Of a stretch of 41,987 nucleotides of DNA, positions 34,072 through 41,987 are shown piece after piece (the stretch's first letter is position 1; each line of letters starts with the position of its first letter). Both the position numbers and the translations under genes were made by a program. The DNA is from Acidimicrobiia bacterium (GTDB lineage: Bacteria; Actinomycetota; Acidimicrobiia; Acidimicrobiales; CATQHL01). The DNA lies in NCBI GenBank assembly GCA_009835395.1, contig VXXM01000019.1, positions 1-41,987 of the forward strand, given 5' to 3'. The notes beneath the pieces are model-generated. The model had not been told where the DNA came from and did not search any database. It was given only the letters and a program-made list of their open reading frames with translations.

Positions 34072-34743
34072 TCAGCCGGCGGGAGCGTTCACGGCGACGA
34101 CCGTGACGGCGCCCCAGACCAGGGCGGACACCGTGGCGTTCATCTCGCCGGCTTGGATCGCCACGGTGACGGCCTCCTCGCCGAGTTCGAGCACCGTGGC
34201 ATGGTGGGCAACGATCCGCGCCTCGGGCGCGGTTTCGGTTGCGAAGCTGTCGAAGACGGCGACCAGGCTCACCGAATCGCCGGGGCGCACCGGCGGAACC
34301 CCGTAGCCGGCGGGCACCGACACGGCGGCCGTGCCCGGCGGCAGCCGGCTGCTGAGACCCCCGCCGAGACCTGCCACGCGCTCGCCGTGCACCACCTCCC
34401 CCGGGTAGATCGTGGCCGCGGCGACGGCGCCGGTGGCGAGTTCGGTGACCGCACCGGAGGGCACACCGGCGGTCGGCCGCGCTTGCCACTGAACGGTCGC
34501 GGCGTCGAGAGGTTCGCCGGGTCTGATGAGGCTGACGGCCACCGGGACCTGGCGCAGTTCGCCGTAGACCGCCTCGAGCTGGCGTTGGCGGTCGGACTGG
34601 CGGGCCACACCCATGACGGTGACGACGACGAGAAGCGCCACGGCGCTCCAGTAGACGAGCGGGCGGCGCAGCAGGCGGAACAGGGGCGACCGGCGCCAGG
34701 CGGGGGACTCGGCGCGGCGGCGCAGTGGGGACGGGGTCGGCAT
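34072..34743 (-). CDS. SAF-domain membrane-anchored protein
   Basis: 223-residue protein with an N-terminal cytoplasmic basic stretch, one transmembrane helix (about residues 31-47) and a SAF domain (RQVPVAVSLIRPGEPLDAATVQW near 66), the fold shared with CpaB/FlgA pilus and flagellar assembly factors. The rest is a beta-rich extracytoplasmic domain ending in VVAVNAPAG. No pilus or tad genes are in the window, so the function is not assignable. ATG at 34743. Confidence 0.72.
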   Translation of the reverse strand: MPTPSPLRRRAESPAWRRSPLFRLLRRPLVYWSAVALLVVVTVMGVARQSDRQRQLEAVYGELRQVPVAVSLIRPGEPLDAATVQWQARPTAGVPSGAVTELATGAVAAATIYPGEVVHGERVAGLGGGLSSRLPPGTAAVSVPAGYGVPPVRPGDSVSLVAVFDSFATETAPEARIVAHHATVLELGEEAVTVAIQAGEMNATVSALVWGAVTVVAVNAPAG

Positions 34744-34834
34744 GGCGGGCTTCCTCTCGCCGGTGGGAGTTGGGGGGAAGCCGCGCCGGAGCCCCGGCGC
34801 CGATGCAGGCTACCGGTGGTCGCCTGCGCTGCTG

Positions 34835-35650
34835 CTAGGAGGTGTCGGGGGAGAGCGGCGGGCCGGCCCGATCGCCGCAGCACGCGGGCCGGGCGGCGGG
34901 GACATCGGAGATGAGGCGCCCGATGAGGCTCCGCACCCGTGTGAGGTTCTCCTGGAAGACGGCCAGCACCTGCTCGTGGGTCACCGGCTCTGCGCCGGCG
35001 TCGCCCGCCACACCGGCGTCGTAGTCGGTCACGAGGGCGATGCCGGCGAAGCACATGCCCAGTTCGGCCGCCAGCGGGGCCTCGGGCACCTGCGTCATGT
35101 TCACCACGTCGCCGCCGAGCGCGCCGAACCACGCCGACTCGGCGCGGGTCGAGAAGCGCGGCCCCTCGATGACCACGACCGTGCCGCCGTCGTGCACGCT
35201 GATCCCCTCGTCCCGGGCTGCGGCGACCGCCGTGCGCCGCAATGCCGGGCAGTACGGGTCGGCGAAGGTGACGTGGTGGGTGTGCGGGCCGTCGTAGAAG
35301 GTCTGCCGGCGCCCGTGGGTGCGGTCCACGATCTGGTCGCAGACCACGAAGTCGCCGGGGGCGATGTGCGGCTGCAGCGAGCCGCAGGAGAACGGCGCCA
35401 GCACTGTCTCCACACCGGCGGCTCGCAGCGCCCACAGGTTCGCCCGGTAGGGCACCCGGTGGGCGGGGTACTCGTGGTTCTCGCCGTGGCGGGCCAGGAA
35501 GGCCACGTCGCGACCGGCGAAGCGGCCGATCCGCGGCGCGGCCGACGGGGGACCGTAGGGCGTGTCGACCTCGACGGGGCGCAACTCCTCGGCCAGGGAG
35601 TAGAAGCCACTCCCGCCCAGAATCCCGATCTGCGCCTCGCCGCCGGTCAT
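34835..35650 (-). CDS. mtnP: S-methyl-5'-thioadenosine/inosine phosphorylase
   Basis: 271-residue purine-nucleoside phosphorylase family-2 enzyme, cleaving methylthioadenosine (or methylthioinosine) to base and methylthioribose 1-phosphate. Motifs are IGILGGSGFYSL (phosphate loop), RHGENHEYPAHRVPYRANLWAL, and NMTQVPEAPLAAELGMCFA with VTDYDAG in the base site. MTA versus MTI preference is not resolved from sequence. ATG at 35650. It is not part of the nucleoside operon and lies next to fmdB on the same strand. Confidence 0.88.
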   Translation of the reverse strand: MTGGEAQIGILGGSGFYSLAEELRPVEVDTPYGPPSAAPRIGRFAGRDVAFLARHGENHEYPAHRVPYRANLWALRAAGVETVLAPFSCGSLQPHIAPGDFVVCDQIVDRTHGRRQTFYDGPHTHHVTFADPYCPALRRTAVAAARDEGISVHDGGTVVVIEGPRFSTRAESAWFGALGGDVVNMTQVPEAPLAAELGMCFAGIALVTDYDAGVAGDAGAEPVTHEQVLAVFQENLTRVRSLIGRLISDVPAARPACCGDRAGPPLSPDTS

Positions 35651-35698
35651 GTGGTCGCCGCCGGAGTGGCTGTCACAGCGCCGCCGGTGCGGACGCTC

Positions 35699-36082
35699 TC
35701 ACGACGATGTGGCACCTGCGGGGGTTCGGTCGCTCGCCGGCTCCCCGCCGCTGTCGCCGGAAGACTCCTTCGTCCCGCCGGTGGTCTCCTTGGTCGATTC
35801 CGTCGACTCGGACCCGGTCGAGGTGTCGTCGCCGGACTTCTTCCCGTTGGCGCTGCGCGTGGCGCCCGAGCGACTGTCCGTCTTGTAGAACCCGTCGCCC
35901 TTGAAGGTGATCGACGGAGCGCTGAAGACCTTCCGGACCTCCCCCTCGCCGGGGGCGACGCAGGCGGCGGGGCCCTGCTCGGAGGCAGCGCCGGGGCAGT
36001 GCGTCAGGCTGTCCTCGCTGAAACTCTGCTGGACCTCGAAGCGGACGTCACAGGTTCGGCAGCGATACTCGTAAGTGGGCAT
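35699..36082 (-). CDS. FmdB-family zinc-ribbon protein
   Basis: 127-residue protein of the FmdB/CxxC_CxxC_SSSS family, widespread and of unclear function (proposed regulatory or Zn-ribbon role). It starts MPTYEYRCRTCDVRFEVQQ with Cys8 and Cys11; the second knuckle is Cys29 and Cys41 rather than a tight C-x-x-C pair, so an 11-residue insertion separates the ligands. VRKVFSAPSITFKGDGFYKTD is the family's conserved C-terminal signature, followed by a Ser/Thr/Gly-rich low-complexity tail. ATG at 36082 has GAGG five bases upstream. Confidence 0.85.
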   Translation of the reverse strand: MPTYEYRCRTCDVRFEVQQSFSEDSLTHCPGAASEQGPAACVAPGEGEVRKVFSAPSITFKGDGFYKTDSRSGATRSANGKKSGDDTSTGSESTESTKETTGGTKESSGDSGGEPASDRTPAGATSS

Positions 36083-36275
36083 CTGTTCCTCGCCTTCGAC
36101 GCCCGAGCGGGCGCCGGGGGGACGACTCACGGACCGGCTGCTAACCCTATAGCTACGACCGCTCGGCGCCACGCCCGCAGCCCGATCCGCGGGCCCGGCA
36201 GCGGCCCGGGAACCCGATGCGACCCGGCGCGTGCCGCCCGTGACGGCGCAGGACCGACTGATCTAACATGTCGCC

Positions 36276-36899
36276 ATGAGTGCATGGTGGCTGCTGGTCC
36301 CCCTCGCGTACCTGCTGGGGACCTTCCCGACGGCGCACCTGGTCGGTCGCCTCGTGGGCCACGACCCCATGAGCGAGGGCTCGCGCAATCCCGGTGCGAC
36401 CAACATGTACCGGGTGGCCGGCCGAGGTGCCGGCGCCCTGGTCCTGCTCGGCGATCTGGTGAAGGGCCTGGCCCCGACGCTCGTGGCGTTGCTGCTGGCC
36501 GGGCGGCCGGTCGCCATGGGCTGCGCCGTGGCGGCGGTGCTGGGCCACATCGCGCCCCTCACGCGGCGCCTGCGCGGCGGCAAGGGCGTGGCCACCTACG
36601 GGGGCGTGTCGCTGGCGATGTGGTCCTTTGCCGCGCTCGGCGCGGTCGTGCTGTTCCTCATCGTCACCAAGTGGTCGGGACGCCCGTCGGTGGGCTCGCT
36701 CGTGGCGGTCCCCCTGCTTCCGGTCGGCGTCGGCATCCAGGTGGCCTTCGGCTCGGTGGGATGGTGGGAGCCGGTGATGCTGGCGGCTCTGGCGGTGGTG
36801 ATCGTGGCGATGCACTGGCGCAACATCCTGCGTCTCGCCAGGGGAGAGGAAGCCAGGCTCCCCAACGTCTTCACGCGCCGGCAGGCCACGACTTCGTGA
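36276..36899 (+). CDS. plsY: Glycerol-3-phosphate acyltransferase PlsY
   Basis: 207-residue membrane acyltransferase using acyl-phosphate to acylate glycerol 3-phosphate, the first step of phospholipid synthesis. It has the motif-1 region EGSRNPGATNMYR, motif-2 GHIAPLTRRLRGGKGVAT and a final MHWRNILRLARGEE. Four to five hydrophobic helices are evident. ATG at 36276. The last bases overlap the moeA start (GTGA), so the two share a transcript. Confidence 0.92.
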   Translation: MSAWWLLVPLAYLLGTFPTAHLVGRLVGHDPMSEGSRNPGATNMYRVAGRGAGALVLLGDLVKGLAPTLVALLLAGRPVAMGCAVAAVLGHIAPLTRRLRGGKGVATYGGVSLAMWSFAALGAVVLFLIVTKWSGRPSVGSLVAVPLLPVGVGIQVAFGSVGWWEPVMLAALAVVIVAMHWRNILRLARGEEARLPNVFTRRQATTS

Positions 36900-38113
36900 T
36901 CCCCCTCGCCGAGGCGCAGCAGGTCGTCGTCGGCCGCTGCGCACCACTGCCGACGGTCACGCTCCCATTGGTCGACGCGCTCGGCCACGTGACCGCCGGC
37001 GCGGTCACCGCCGGCGAGGCGGTTCCCGCCTTCGACAACACGGCCATGGACGGCTACGCGGTGCGCTCGGCAGACACCGCGGCGGCCCCGGTGACCCTGG
37101 ACGTCGTGGACACGTTGGCGGCCGGGAGGGCACCCGATGTGGCCGTGGGGCCCGGCCAGGCCGTGCGGATCATGACCGGCGCACCCATCCCGCCGGGCGC
37201 CGACGCGGTGATCATGGTGGAGCGGACCCGGGCACTCGACGGCGGCGGCCAAGTGGTTGCCGAGGTCAGCGTCCCGGTCGGCAACCACGTCCGCAGGGCG
37301 GGGGAGGACCTCGAGGTGGGCAGGGTGGTCTTCGAGCCGGGCGAGGTCCTGCAGCCGGCCCACGTGGGCGTGCTGGCCGGGTTGGGAATCCATGCGATCA
37401 GCGTGGTCCGCCGCCCCCGCGTCGGGGTCATCTCCACCGGTGACGAGCTGGTCGACGGCTCCGAGCCGCTGGCGCTCGGGCAGGTGCGCGACTCGAACCG
37501 CTACTCGCTGCTCAGCCTGGTGCGCGAGGTCGGGCTGGAGGGCGTCGACCTGGGGTTGGTGCGCGACGAGCCCGAGGTCATCAGGGCCACCATCGCCCGC
37601 GGCGCCGAGACCTGCGACGCAGTCCTCACCAGCGGCGGCGTCAGCATGGGTGACTACGACTGCGTGAAGGTGGTCCTGGACGAGATGGGGGAGATGTCCT
37701 GGATGCAGGTGGCCATCAAGCCGGCCAAGCCCTTCGCTTTCGGGATGGTGGGCGGCACGCCGGTGTTCGGCCTTCCGGGCAACACGGTCAGCTCCATGGT
37801 GTCCTTCGAACTGCTGGCGCGCCCGGCGCTGCGGCGGATGATGGGGCACACCCAGTTGCACCGCCCCCGGGTGCAGGCGACCGCCGCCTCGCCGCTGCGC
37901 CGCCACCCCGACGGCAAGATTCACTTCGCCCGGGTGGTCTGGTCGTACAGCGGGGGTCGCTACGAGGTGCGCTCGGCAGGCGGCCAGGGCTCGCACCAGC
38001 TCTCGTCCCTGGCGGCGGCGAACGGCCTGGCGGTCCTGCCCGACGGGCGCGGCGCCGACACCGGTGACGCCGTCGAACTCATCCGTCTGCACGAGGCGCG
38101 CCGCCAGGACTGA
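36896..38113 (+). CDS. moeA: Molybdopterin molybdenumtransferase
   Basis: 405-residue MoeA protein inserting molybdenum into adenylylated molybdopterin. Motifs are FDNTAMDGYAVRS near residue 44, the GVISTGDEL and TSGGVSMGDYD loops of the MogA-like domain, and FGLPGNTVSSMVSFELL; the C-terminal domain IV runs from about 330. The start is the GTG at 36896, four-base overlapped with plsY. A longer frame upstream (from 34742) is antisense shadow. moaA and moaC follow on the same strand. Confidence 0.93.
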   Translation: MIPLAEAQQVVVGRCAPLPTVTLPLVDALGHVTAGAVTAGEAVPAFDNTAMDGYAVRSADTAAAPVTLDVVDTLAAGRAPDVAVGPGQAVRIMTGAPIPPGADAVIMVERTRALDGGGQVVAEVSVPVGNHVRRAGEDLEVGRVVFEPGEVLQPAHVGVLAGLGIHAISVVRRPRVGVISTGDELVDGSEPLALGQVRDSNRYSLLSLVREVGLEGVDLGLVRDEPEVIRATIARGAETCDAVLTSGGVSMGDYDCVKVVLDEMGEMSWMQVAIKPAKPFAFGMVGGTPVFGLPGNTVSSMVSFELLARPALRRMMGHTQLHRPRVQATAASPLRRHPDGKIHFARVVWSYSGGRYEVRSAGGQGSHQLSSLAAANGLAVLPDGRGADTGDAVELIRLHEARRQD

Positions 38114-38152
38114 ACTCGCGCGCCGGCCGCGGGCGCGGATCGACCCCGCCTG

Positions 38153-38169
38153 CGCAGGCCTTGCCTGCG
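38153..38169 (+). other. Hairpin between moeA and moaA
   Basis: CGCAGGC (38153-38159), a CTT loop and GCCTGCG (38163-38169) form a perfect 7-bp stem in the 100-bp moeA-moaA gap. No U-tract follows. It is too short to call a molybdenum-cofactor riboswitch. Confidence 0.35.
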
Positions 38170-38213
38170 GGGGCGATGGGCACCGAAGCCGGAGGCGCCG
38201 GTAGTCTGAGGTG

Positions 38214-39197
<984 letters not shown>

Positions 39198-39220
39198 GGG
39201 CCGCCGCTAGGCTCGGCGCA

Positions 39221-39706
39221 GTGAGCGACCTGGGGTTCACGCACCTCGACCCGCTGGGGCGGGCGCGCATGGTGGACGTCTCGGCCAAGGACCCCACGCA
39301 TCGCCGCGCCATCGCCCGGGCCAGGGTGAACATGACCTCCGAGACCGCCTCGGCGGTGGCCCGCGGCGCCATCGGCAAGGGCGACGTGCTGGCGGTCGCC
39401 CGGGTCGCGGGCATCCAGGCCGCCAAGCGCACGCCCGATCTCATCCCTCTCTGCCACCCGCTTCTGGTGGGCTCGGTCCTGGTCAACTTCAGCATCGAGG
39501 ACAGCCACATCGATGTCGAGGCGGAGGTCGAGACGCTGGACCGCACCGGCGTGGAGATGGAGGCCTTGACCGCCTGCGCGGTGGCGGCGCTCACCATCTA
39601 CGACATGTGCAAGTCGCTGGATCGCTCCATGGTCATCAGTGACGTCTGCCTCTGGGAGAAGACCGGCGGGCGCTCGGGCACCTATCGCCGCGACGGCGCT
39701 TCCTGA
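39221..39706 (+). CDS. moaC: Cyclic pyranopterin monophosphate synthase
   Basis: 161-residue MoaC, converting the MoaA product to cyclic pyranopterin monophosphate. It begins LGFTHLDPLGRARMVDVSAKDPT, has LIPLCHPLLVGSVLV and the catalytic-region EMEALTACAVAALTIYDMCKSLDRSM, and ends CLWEKTGGRSGTYRR. GTG at 39221, 23 bp after moaA; the open frame further upstream is within moaA. Position and strand suggest a moaA-moaC transcript. Confidence 0.95.
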   Translation: MSDLGFTHLDPLGRARMVDVSAKDPTHRRAIARARVNMTSETASAVARGAIGKGDVLAVARVAGIQAAKRTPDLIPLCHPLLVGSVLVNFSIEDSHIDVEAEVETLDRTGVEMEALTACAVAALTIYDMCKSLDRSMVISDVCLWEKTGGRSGTYRRDGAS

Positions 39707-39712
39707 GCCTCT

Positions 39713-39734
39713 GCGCCCCGCCGGTTCGGGGCGC
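39713..39734 (+). terminator. Terminator hairpin after moaC
   Basis: GCGCCCCG (39713-39720), CCGGTT loop and CGGGGCGC (39727-39734) form a perfect 8-bp stem just past the moaC stop, followed by GATTTC. It probably ends the molybdenum-cofactor transcript. Confidence 0.65.
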
Positions 39735-39769
39735 GATTTCGGGGCCATCTCACGGGTCCGCTCGCGAAT

Positions 39770-39870
39770 CCCAGATAATCCCCACCAAATCCCCATCGAC
39801 GTTCCGCTTTTCCAATATCTGGGCAGGAAATCCGTCGCCGGGCCCGATAGCGCGGGCTATATTCTTTTGT
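39770..39870 (+). ncRNA. Putative structured RNA or attenuated leader
   Basis: CCCAGATA (39770-39777) pairs with TATCTGGG (39816-39823) across a C-rich loop containing two TCCCCA elements. Then GCCCG (39842-39846) and CGGGC (39853-39857) form a hairpin followed by TATATTCTTTTGT, an intrinsic-terminator-like U-tract. The region is AT-richer than its surroundings. It could be an independent small RNA or a terminator-regulated leader of the membrane-protein gene at 39999. No promoter was identified. Confidence 0.45.
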
Positions 39871-39998
39871 GCTCGCCGGCGGTTTAATCGCGGACCGGAC
39901 CCCTCGCTCACGACCTCGCACATCGGGACGCAATGAGCAAAAGCGAGATATCCACAACTCCGGATCCGCGAAATGACATACTTGTAGTAGGAGACCCG

Positions 39999-40547
39999 GT
40001 GCCTACTCTCGTGACAATCCTGATTCTCGCAGCATTGTGGTTGGCCGTACTAGCGCCAAGGCTTTTACGACGCCTTTCTCAGTATCAGAGTGAACACAAG
40101 TACGCGCCAATGTCTTCAGGTACCTCTCGCCACCGGAATGTGGTCCCGCTCACCAGCGTCGTGCAGCTTGTCCCGCCGCCCCGTCCCGGTCTGGTTCCTC
40201 CGGGCCTCGGCGTGGATCGAGACGGTCTGGCGCGGCGCCAGCGCGAGCGGGCCCGCCTTCGCCGCCGCAACTTCCTGATCGGCCTGGTGGTTCTTGCCAT
40301 CGTGACGCTGGTGGCGGCCATCACCGCGGGAGGGGCCATGATCGCGGTCCACGTGCTCGTCGACATCCTGCTCGTGGGATACGTCGGCGCTCTGGCGCGC
40401 CGGCAGCGGCGCGTCCTGGAGCGCCACGCCAAGGTCACCGATATCGCCCTGGCCAGGATGGCTGCCGATCCCCTACGGGGTCGTCCGCAGCCGCCGGCGG
40501 AGGAAGCGGCGGTCACCTTCATCGCGGGCTCGCGCGGCCGGCACTGA
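39999..40547 (+). CDS. Small bitopic membrane protein, unknown function
   Basis: 182-residue protein with an N-terminal membrane helix (VTILILAALWLAVLAPRLL) and two further hydrophobic segments around residues 92-112 and 114-130, followed by a basic cytoplasmic-looking tail. GTG at 39999 is chosen because AGGAG lies five bases before it; an in-frame ATG at 39933 would extend it by 22 residues. The first about 100 bp are distinctly AT-richer than the rest. I recognise only a resemblance to small actinobacterial envelope proteins beginning with a similar helix. Confidence 0.6.
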   Translation: MPTLVTILILAALWLAVLAPRLLRRLSQYQSEHKYAPMSSGTSRHRNVVPLTSVVQLVPPPRPGLVPPGLGVDRDGLARRQRERARLRRRNFLIGLVVLAIVTLVAAITAGGAMIAVHVLVDILLVGYVGALARRQRRVLERHAKVTDIALARMAADPLRGRPQPPAEEAAVTFIAGSRGRH

Positions 40548-40599
40548 TCCGGCCTCGGCGCATCTCCCGAGCGCCGCGGTGTGCGGCGTTCCGCCGCCG

Positions 40600-40800
40600 T
40601 CAGTCGCCGGTTCGTTCGTGGCTGCGTGAGGCGCGCACCATCGGCCCGATCACGACGAGGACCCCGACCAGGAAGAGCAGACCGGCGACGGTCGTCACCA
40701 CGTCGCCGTCGCGGGCAGCGGCCAGAGCGAACATCAGGCATCCCACCGCCCACAGGCTGTAGCCCAACACGTTCCACCACAGATCAGGGATGCGCCGCAT
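40600..40800 (-). CDS. Small two-helix membrane protein
   Basis: 66-residue protein with two hydrophobic helices (about 13-28 and 35-55) and a basic tail. ATG at 40800 has no strong ribosome-binding site. It is convergent with the membrane gene to its left. Function is unknown. Confidence 0.45.
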   Translation of the reverse strand: MRRIPDLWWNVLGYSLWAVGCLMFALAAARDGDVVTTVAGLLFLVGVLVVIGPMVRASRSHERTGD

Positions 40801-40883
40801 CCGCAGCAGGTTAGGGGTGAGGCGGCGGGCGGCAACCCAGCGGAGGAGCGGAGGCCTGCGGCGGTAGAATCGGCGTCCCGCAC

Positions 40884-40957
40884 GGGGGTGTAGCTCAGCT
40901 GGCTAGAGCGCTTCGTTCGCAACGAAGAGGTCGGCGGTTCGAGTCCGCTCACCTCCA
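40884..40957 (+). tRNA. tRNA-Ala(CGC)
   Basis: A full cloverleaf on the plus strand: acceptor GGGGGTG pairs with CACCTCC (one G-T), D-arm GCTCAGCTGGCTAGAGC, anticodon loop TTCGCAA (CGC) and T-loop TTCGAGT, with discriminator A. CCA is not encoded. Part of its T-arm (TCGAGTCCGCT) recurs 60 bp downstream at 40999-41009. Confidence 0.93.
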
Positions 40958-41071
40958 CTCGGGGGATCGAACGGCCCCCAGGTCTGCCCACCGATCTATC
41001 GAGTCCGCTGTGACGTGCCCGCCTACCGGTGCGTTGCGTGGAAGCCGTCGGAGGTTGCCTGCGTGCCGTCG

Positions 41072-41692
41072 TCAGGTCGGGCGGTTGTCGGGTGCGAAGA
41101 ACGTCAGGTGCCAGGCCCTGGTCACGAGCCGCGCCGCTTCCTCGACGCTCACCTCGGTGTCGTTGAGTGCATGGTGCGCGAACCACGTGTAAGCGGACTG
41201 TTCCACCAGCGATGCCATGGCCTGCGCCGCCGTCCGGGCGTCGATGCCGTCGAGTTCTGTCATCCCGAGTCGGCGAACGACCGCCACGAACCGGTCGACG
41301 TGCCGCTCTCGCATGTTCCACCAGATCGTGAGGAACCGCGGTTCCATTGCCGTGGACTCGACGAACGCCCGCATGAGATCGCGATTCTCGTGATAGAGCG
41401 CCAGGTAGCCGCGATTGGCCTCGAACAGCGCCGCGTAGGGATCCTCTTGGAGGCTGACCGGTGAACGGCTCGCCTCGAAGAGCAACTCGTGGAGGTCGGC
41501 GATCACCTGGGCGAACAGGTCCTCCTTGTTCTCGAAGTAGCGGTACACCGCTCCCATCGACAGACCCGAGGCATTGACGACGTCTGACATGCGCGCCTCG
41601 ACGTAGCCGACCTCCGAGAAGACCTGCCGGGCGGCGGCGAGAATCGTCCCCCGTGTGCGGAGCCCCTTCGGCGTTGTGGGTTCGACGGCCAT
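41072..41692 (-). CDS. TetR-family transcriptional regulator
   Basis: 206-residue repressor with an N-terminal TetR helix-turn-helix, MSDVVNASGLSMGAVYRYFENKEDLF (about 35-60), and a C-terminal ligand/dimerisation domain (65-200). ATG at 41692 fits the family start; the ribosome-binding site is poor. It is transcribed away from a lipoprotein gene whose promoter lies in the shared 144-bp gap, so it probably controls that transport gene. Ligand unknown. Confidence 0.85.
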   Translation of the reverse strand: MAVEPTTPKGLRTRGTILAAARQVFSEVGYVEARMSDVVNASGLSMGAVYRYFENKEDLFAQVIADLHELLFEASRSPVSLQEDPYAALFEANRGYLALYHENRDLMRAFVESTAMEPRFLTIWWNMRERHVDRFVAVVRRLGMTELDGIDARTAAQAMASLVEQSAYTWFAHHALNDTEVSVEEAARLVTRAWHLTFFAPDNRPT

Positions 41693-41750
41693 GTGGAGGT
41701 GCAGGCTATCGGTGCCCGCTGGGGAGAAACAAAAAAGCGATATCACTCTC

Positions 41751-41779
41751 TTGACATGGAACCGGCATTCGGCAATAGT
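41751..41779 (+). promoter_or_regulatory. Probable promoter for the divergent lipoprotein gene
   Basis: TTGACA at 41751-41756 is an exact -35 match. Seventeen bases later AATAGT (41774-41779) is a weaker -10 (4 of 6). The lipoprotein start follows 58 bases downstream. The nearby GATATC and A-rich run (41730-41744) may include the TetR operator, but no clear palindrome was established. Confidence 0.5.
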
Positions 41780-41836
41780 GAGGTTCAGTCGATGTCGCCT
41801 GCCCGGCCGGGGCGACGACACCCTCGGGAGGGTCCC

Positions 41837-41987
41837 ATGCAGACGAACCCATACTCGCAACGAACAGGCGCTCCGACCCGGTGGCGCCACCTCCTCGTCC
41901 TGCTGGCGGTGCTGAGCCTCGTTGCCGCCGCCTGCGGCGACGACTCGTCCGCTGAGCCCGCCGCCACGCCCGCCCCGGCTCCCGAAC
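41837..41987 (+). CDS. Start of secreted lipoprotein, probably a binding protein
   Basis: Only the first 50 codons are in the window. ATG at 41837 is preceded by GGGAGGG five bases upstream. Residues 1-34 look like a lipoprotein signal peptide (hydrophobic LLVLLAVLSLVAAA then Cys), followed by an acidic/Ala/Pro linker as in ABC solute-binding proteins. The gene class is inferred from the linker style and the divergent TetR gene. Confidence 0.6.
   Translation, partial: MQTNPYSQRTGAPTRWRHLLVLLAVLSLVAAACGDDSSAEPAATPAPAPE

Noticed and set aside
34742..38113. A very long plus-strand open frame of 1,123 codons covering the MTA phosphorylase and PlsY region
   Set aside because: Only its last about 405 codons (MoeA, from 36896) show a recognisable protein. 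The rest is antisense to mtnP and fmdB and out of frame with plsY, an effect of high GC.
38114..38213. A molybdenum-cofactor riboswitch before moaA
   Set aside because: The gap is only 100 bp and shows one short hairpin, without the extended secondary structure of that class.

Overview
The window is a dense, high-GC bacterial chromosome segment with about 42 protein genes and three tRNAs. Gene content points to an actinobacterium: a secreted Rpf-type muralytic protein, a ferrochelatase carrying a likely Fe-S cysteine set, a tiny bL37-like ribosomal protein, PII, SAF-domain and FmdB proteins, and frequent GTG starts. An acidimicrobial relative is my best guess, but this is inference from gene content and no marker phylogeny was possible.

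Left edge (1-2961) is a mobile-element scar. It holds a truncated tyrosine recombinase (1-886), a tRNA-like repeat and palindrome block (923-993), an AlpA-type excisionase gene and a second, complete P4-type integrase (1507-2667). The integrase abuts the 3' end of tRNA-Lys(CTT), which is followed by tRNA-His(GTG).

3024-6920 holds an exported polysaccharide deacetylase overlapping an acyl-ACP thioesterase, an SMP-30/gluconolactonase-like beta-propeller, a PII signal protein and a small unknown protein.

6907-18833 is one long minus-strand operon for nucleoside uptake and breakdown. In transcription order it has a lipoprotein with two tandem Bmp (nucleoside-binding) domains, a fused-NBD ABC ATPase, two permeases, cytidine deaminase, pyrimidine-nucleoside phosphorylase, adenosine deaminase, a nucleoside hydrolase, a PfkB kinase and pseudouridine-5'-phosphate glycosidase. 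Six junctions have 4-bp start/stop overlaps. A perfect 15-bp stem-loop sits after the binding-protein gene. The set suggests import of nucleosides, pseudouridine included, and their conversion to bases and sugar phosphates.

19140-34011 is mostly housekeeping: a diiron ferritin-like protein, a DCC/DUF393 protein, bL37, a YchF-type GTPase, ferrochelatase, an Rpf-like protein, an enoyl-CoA hydratase family protein, an NfuA-like Fe-S protein, DXS (with 15-bp tandem repeats upstream), a PAP2 phosphatase, a flippase-like membrane protein, a FlK-like thioesterase, the TldD/TldE pair and UppP.

34072-41987 has an SAF-domain protein, MTA phosphorylase, FmdB, PlsY, and a molybdenum-cofactor group (moeA, moaA, moaC). 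After moaC comes an AT-rich intergenic region that may encode a structured RNA ending in a terminator. Then follow two small membrane proteins, tRNA-Ala(CGC), a TetR regulator and the start of a divergent lipoprotein gene that runs off the window.

No rRNA, CRISPR array, transposase or complete prophage was seen. The best candidates for something new are the double-domain nucleoside-binding protein in its operon, the putative RNA at 39770-39870, the iterons upstream of dxs and the tRNA-like attachment block beside the left integrase.
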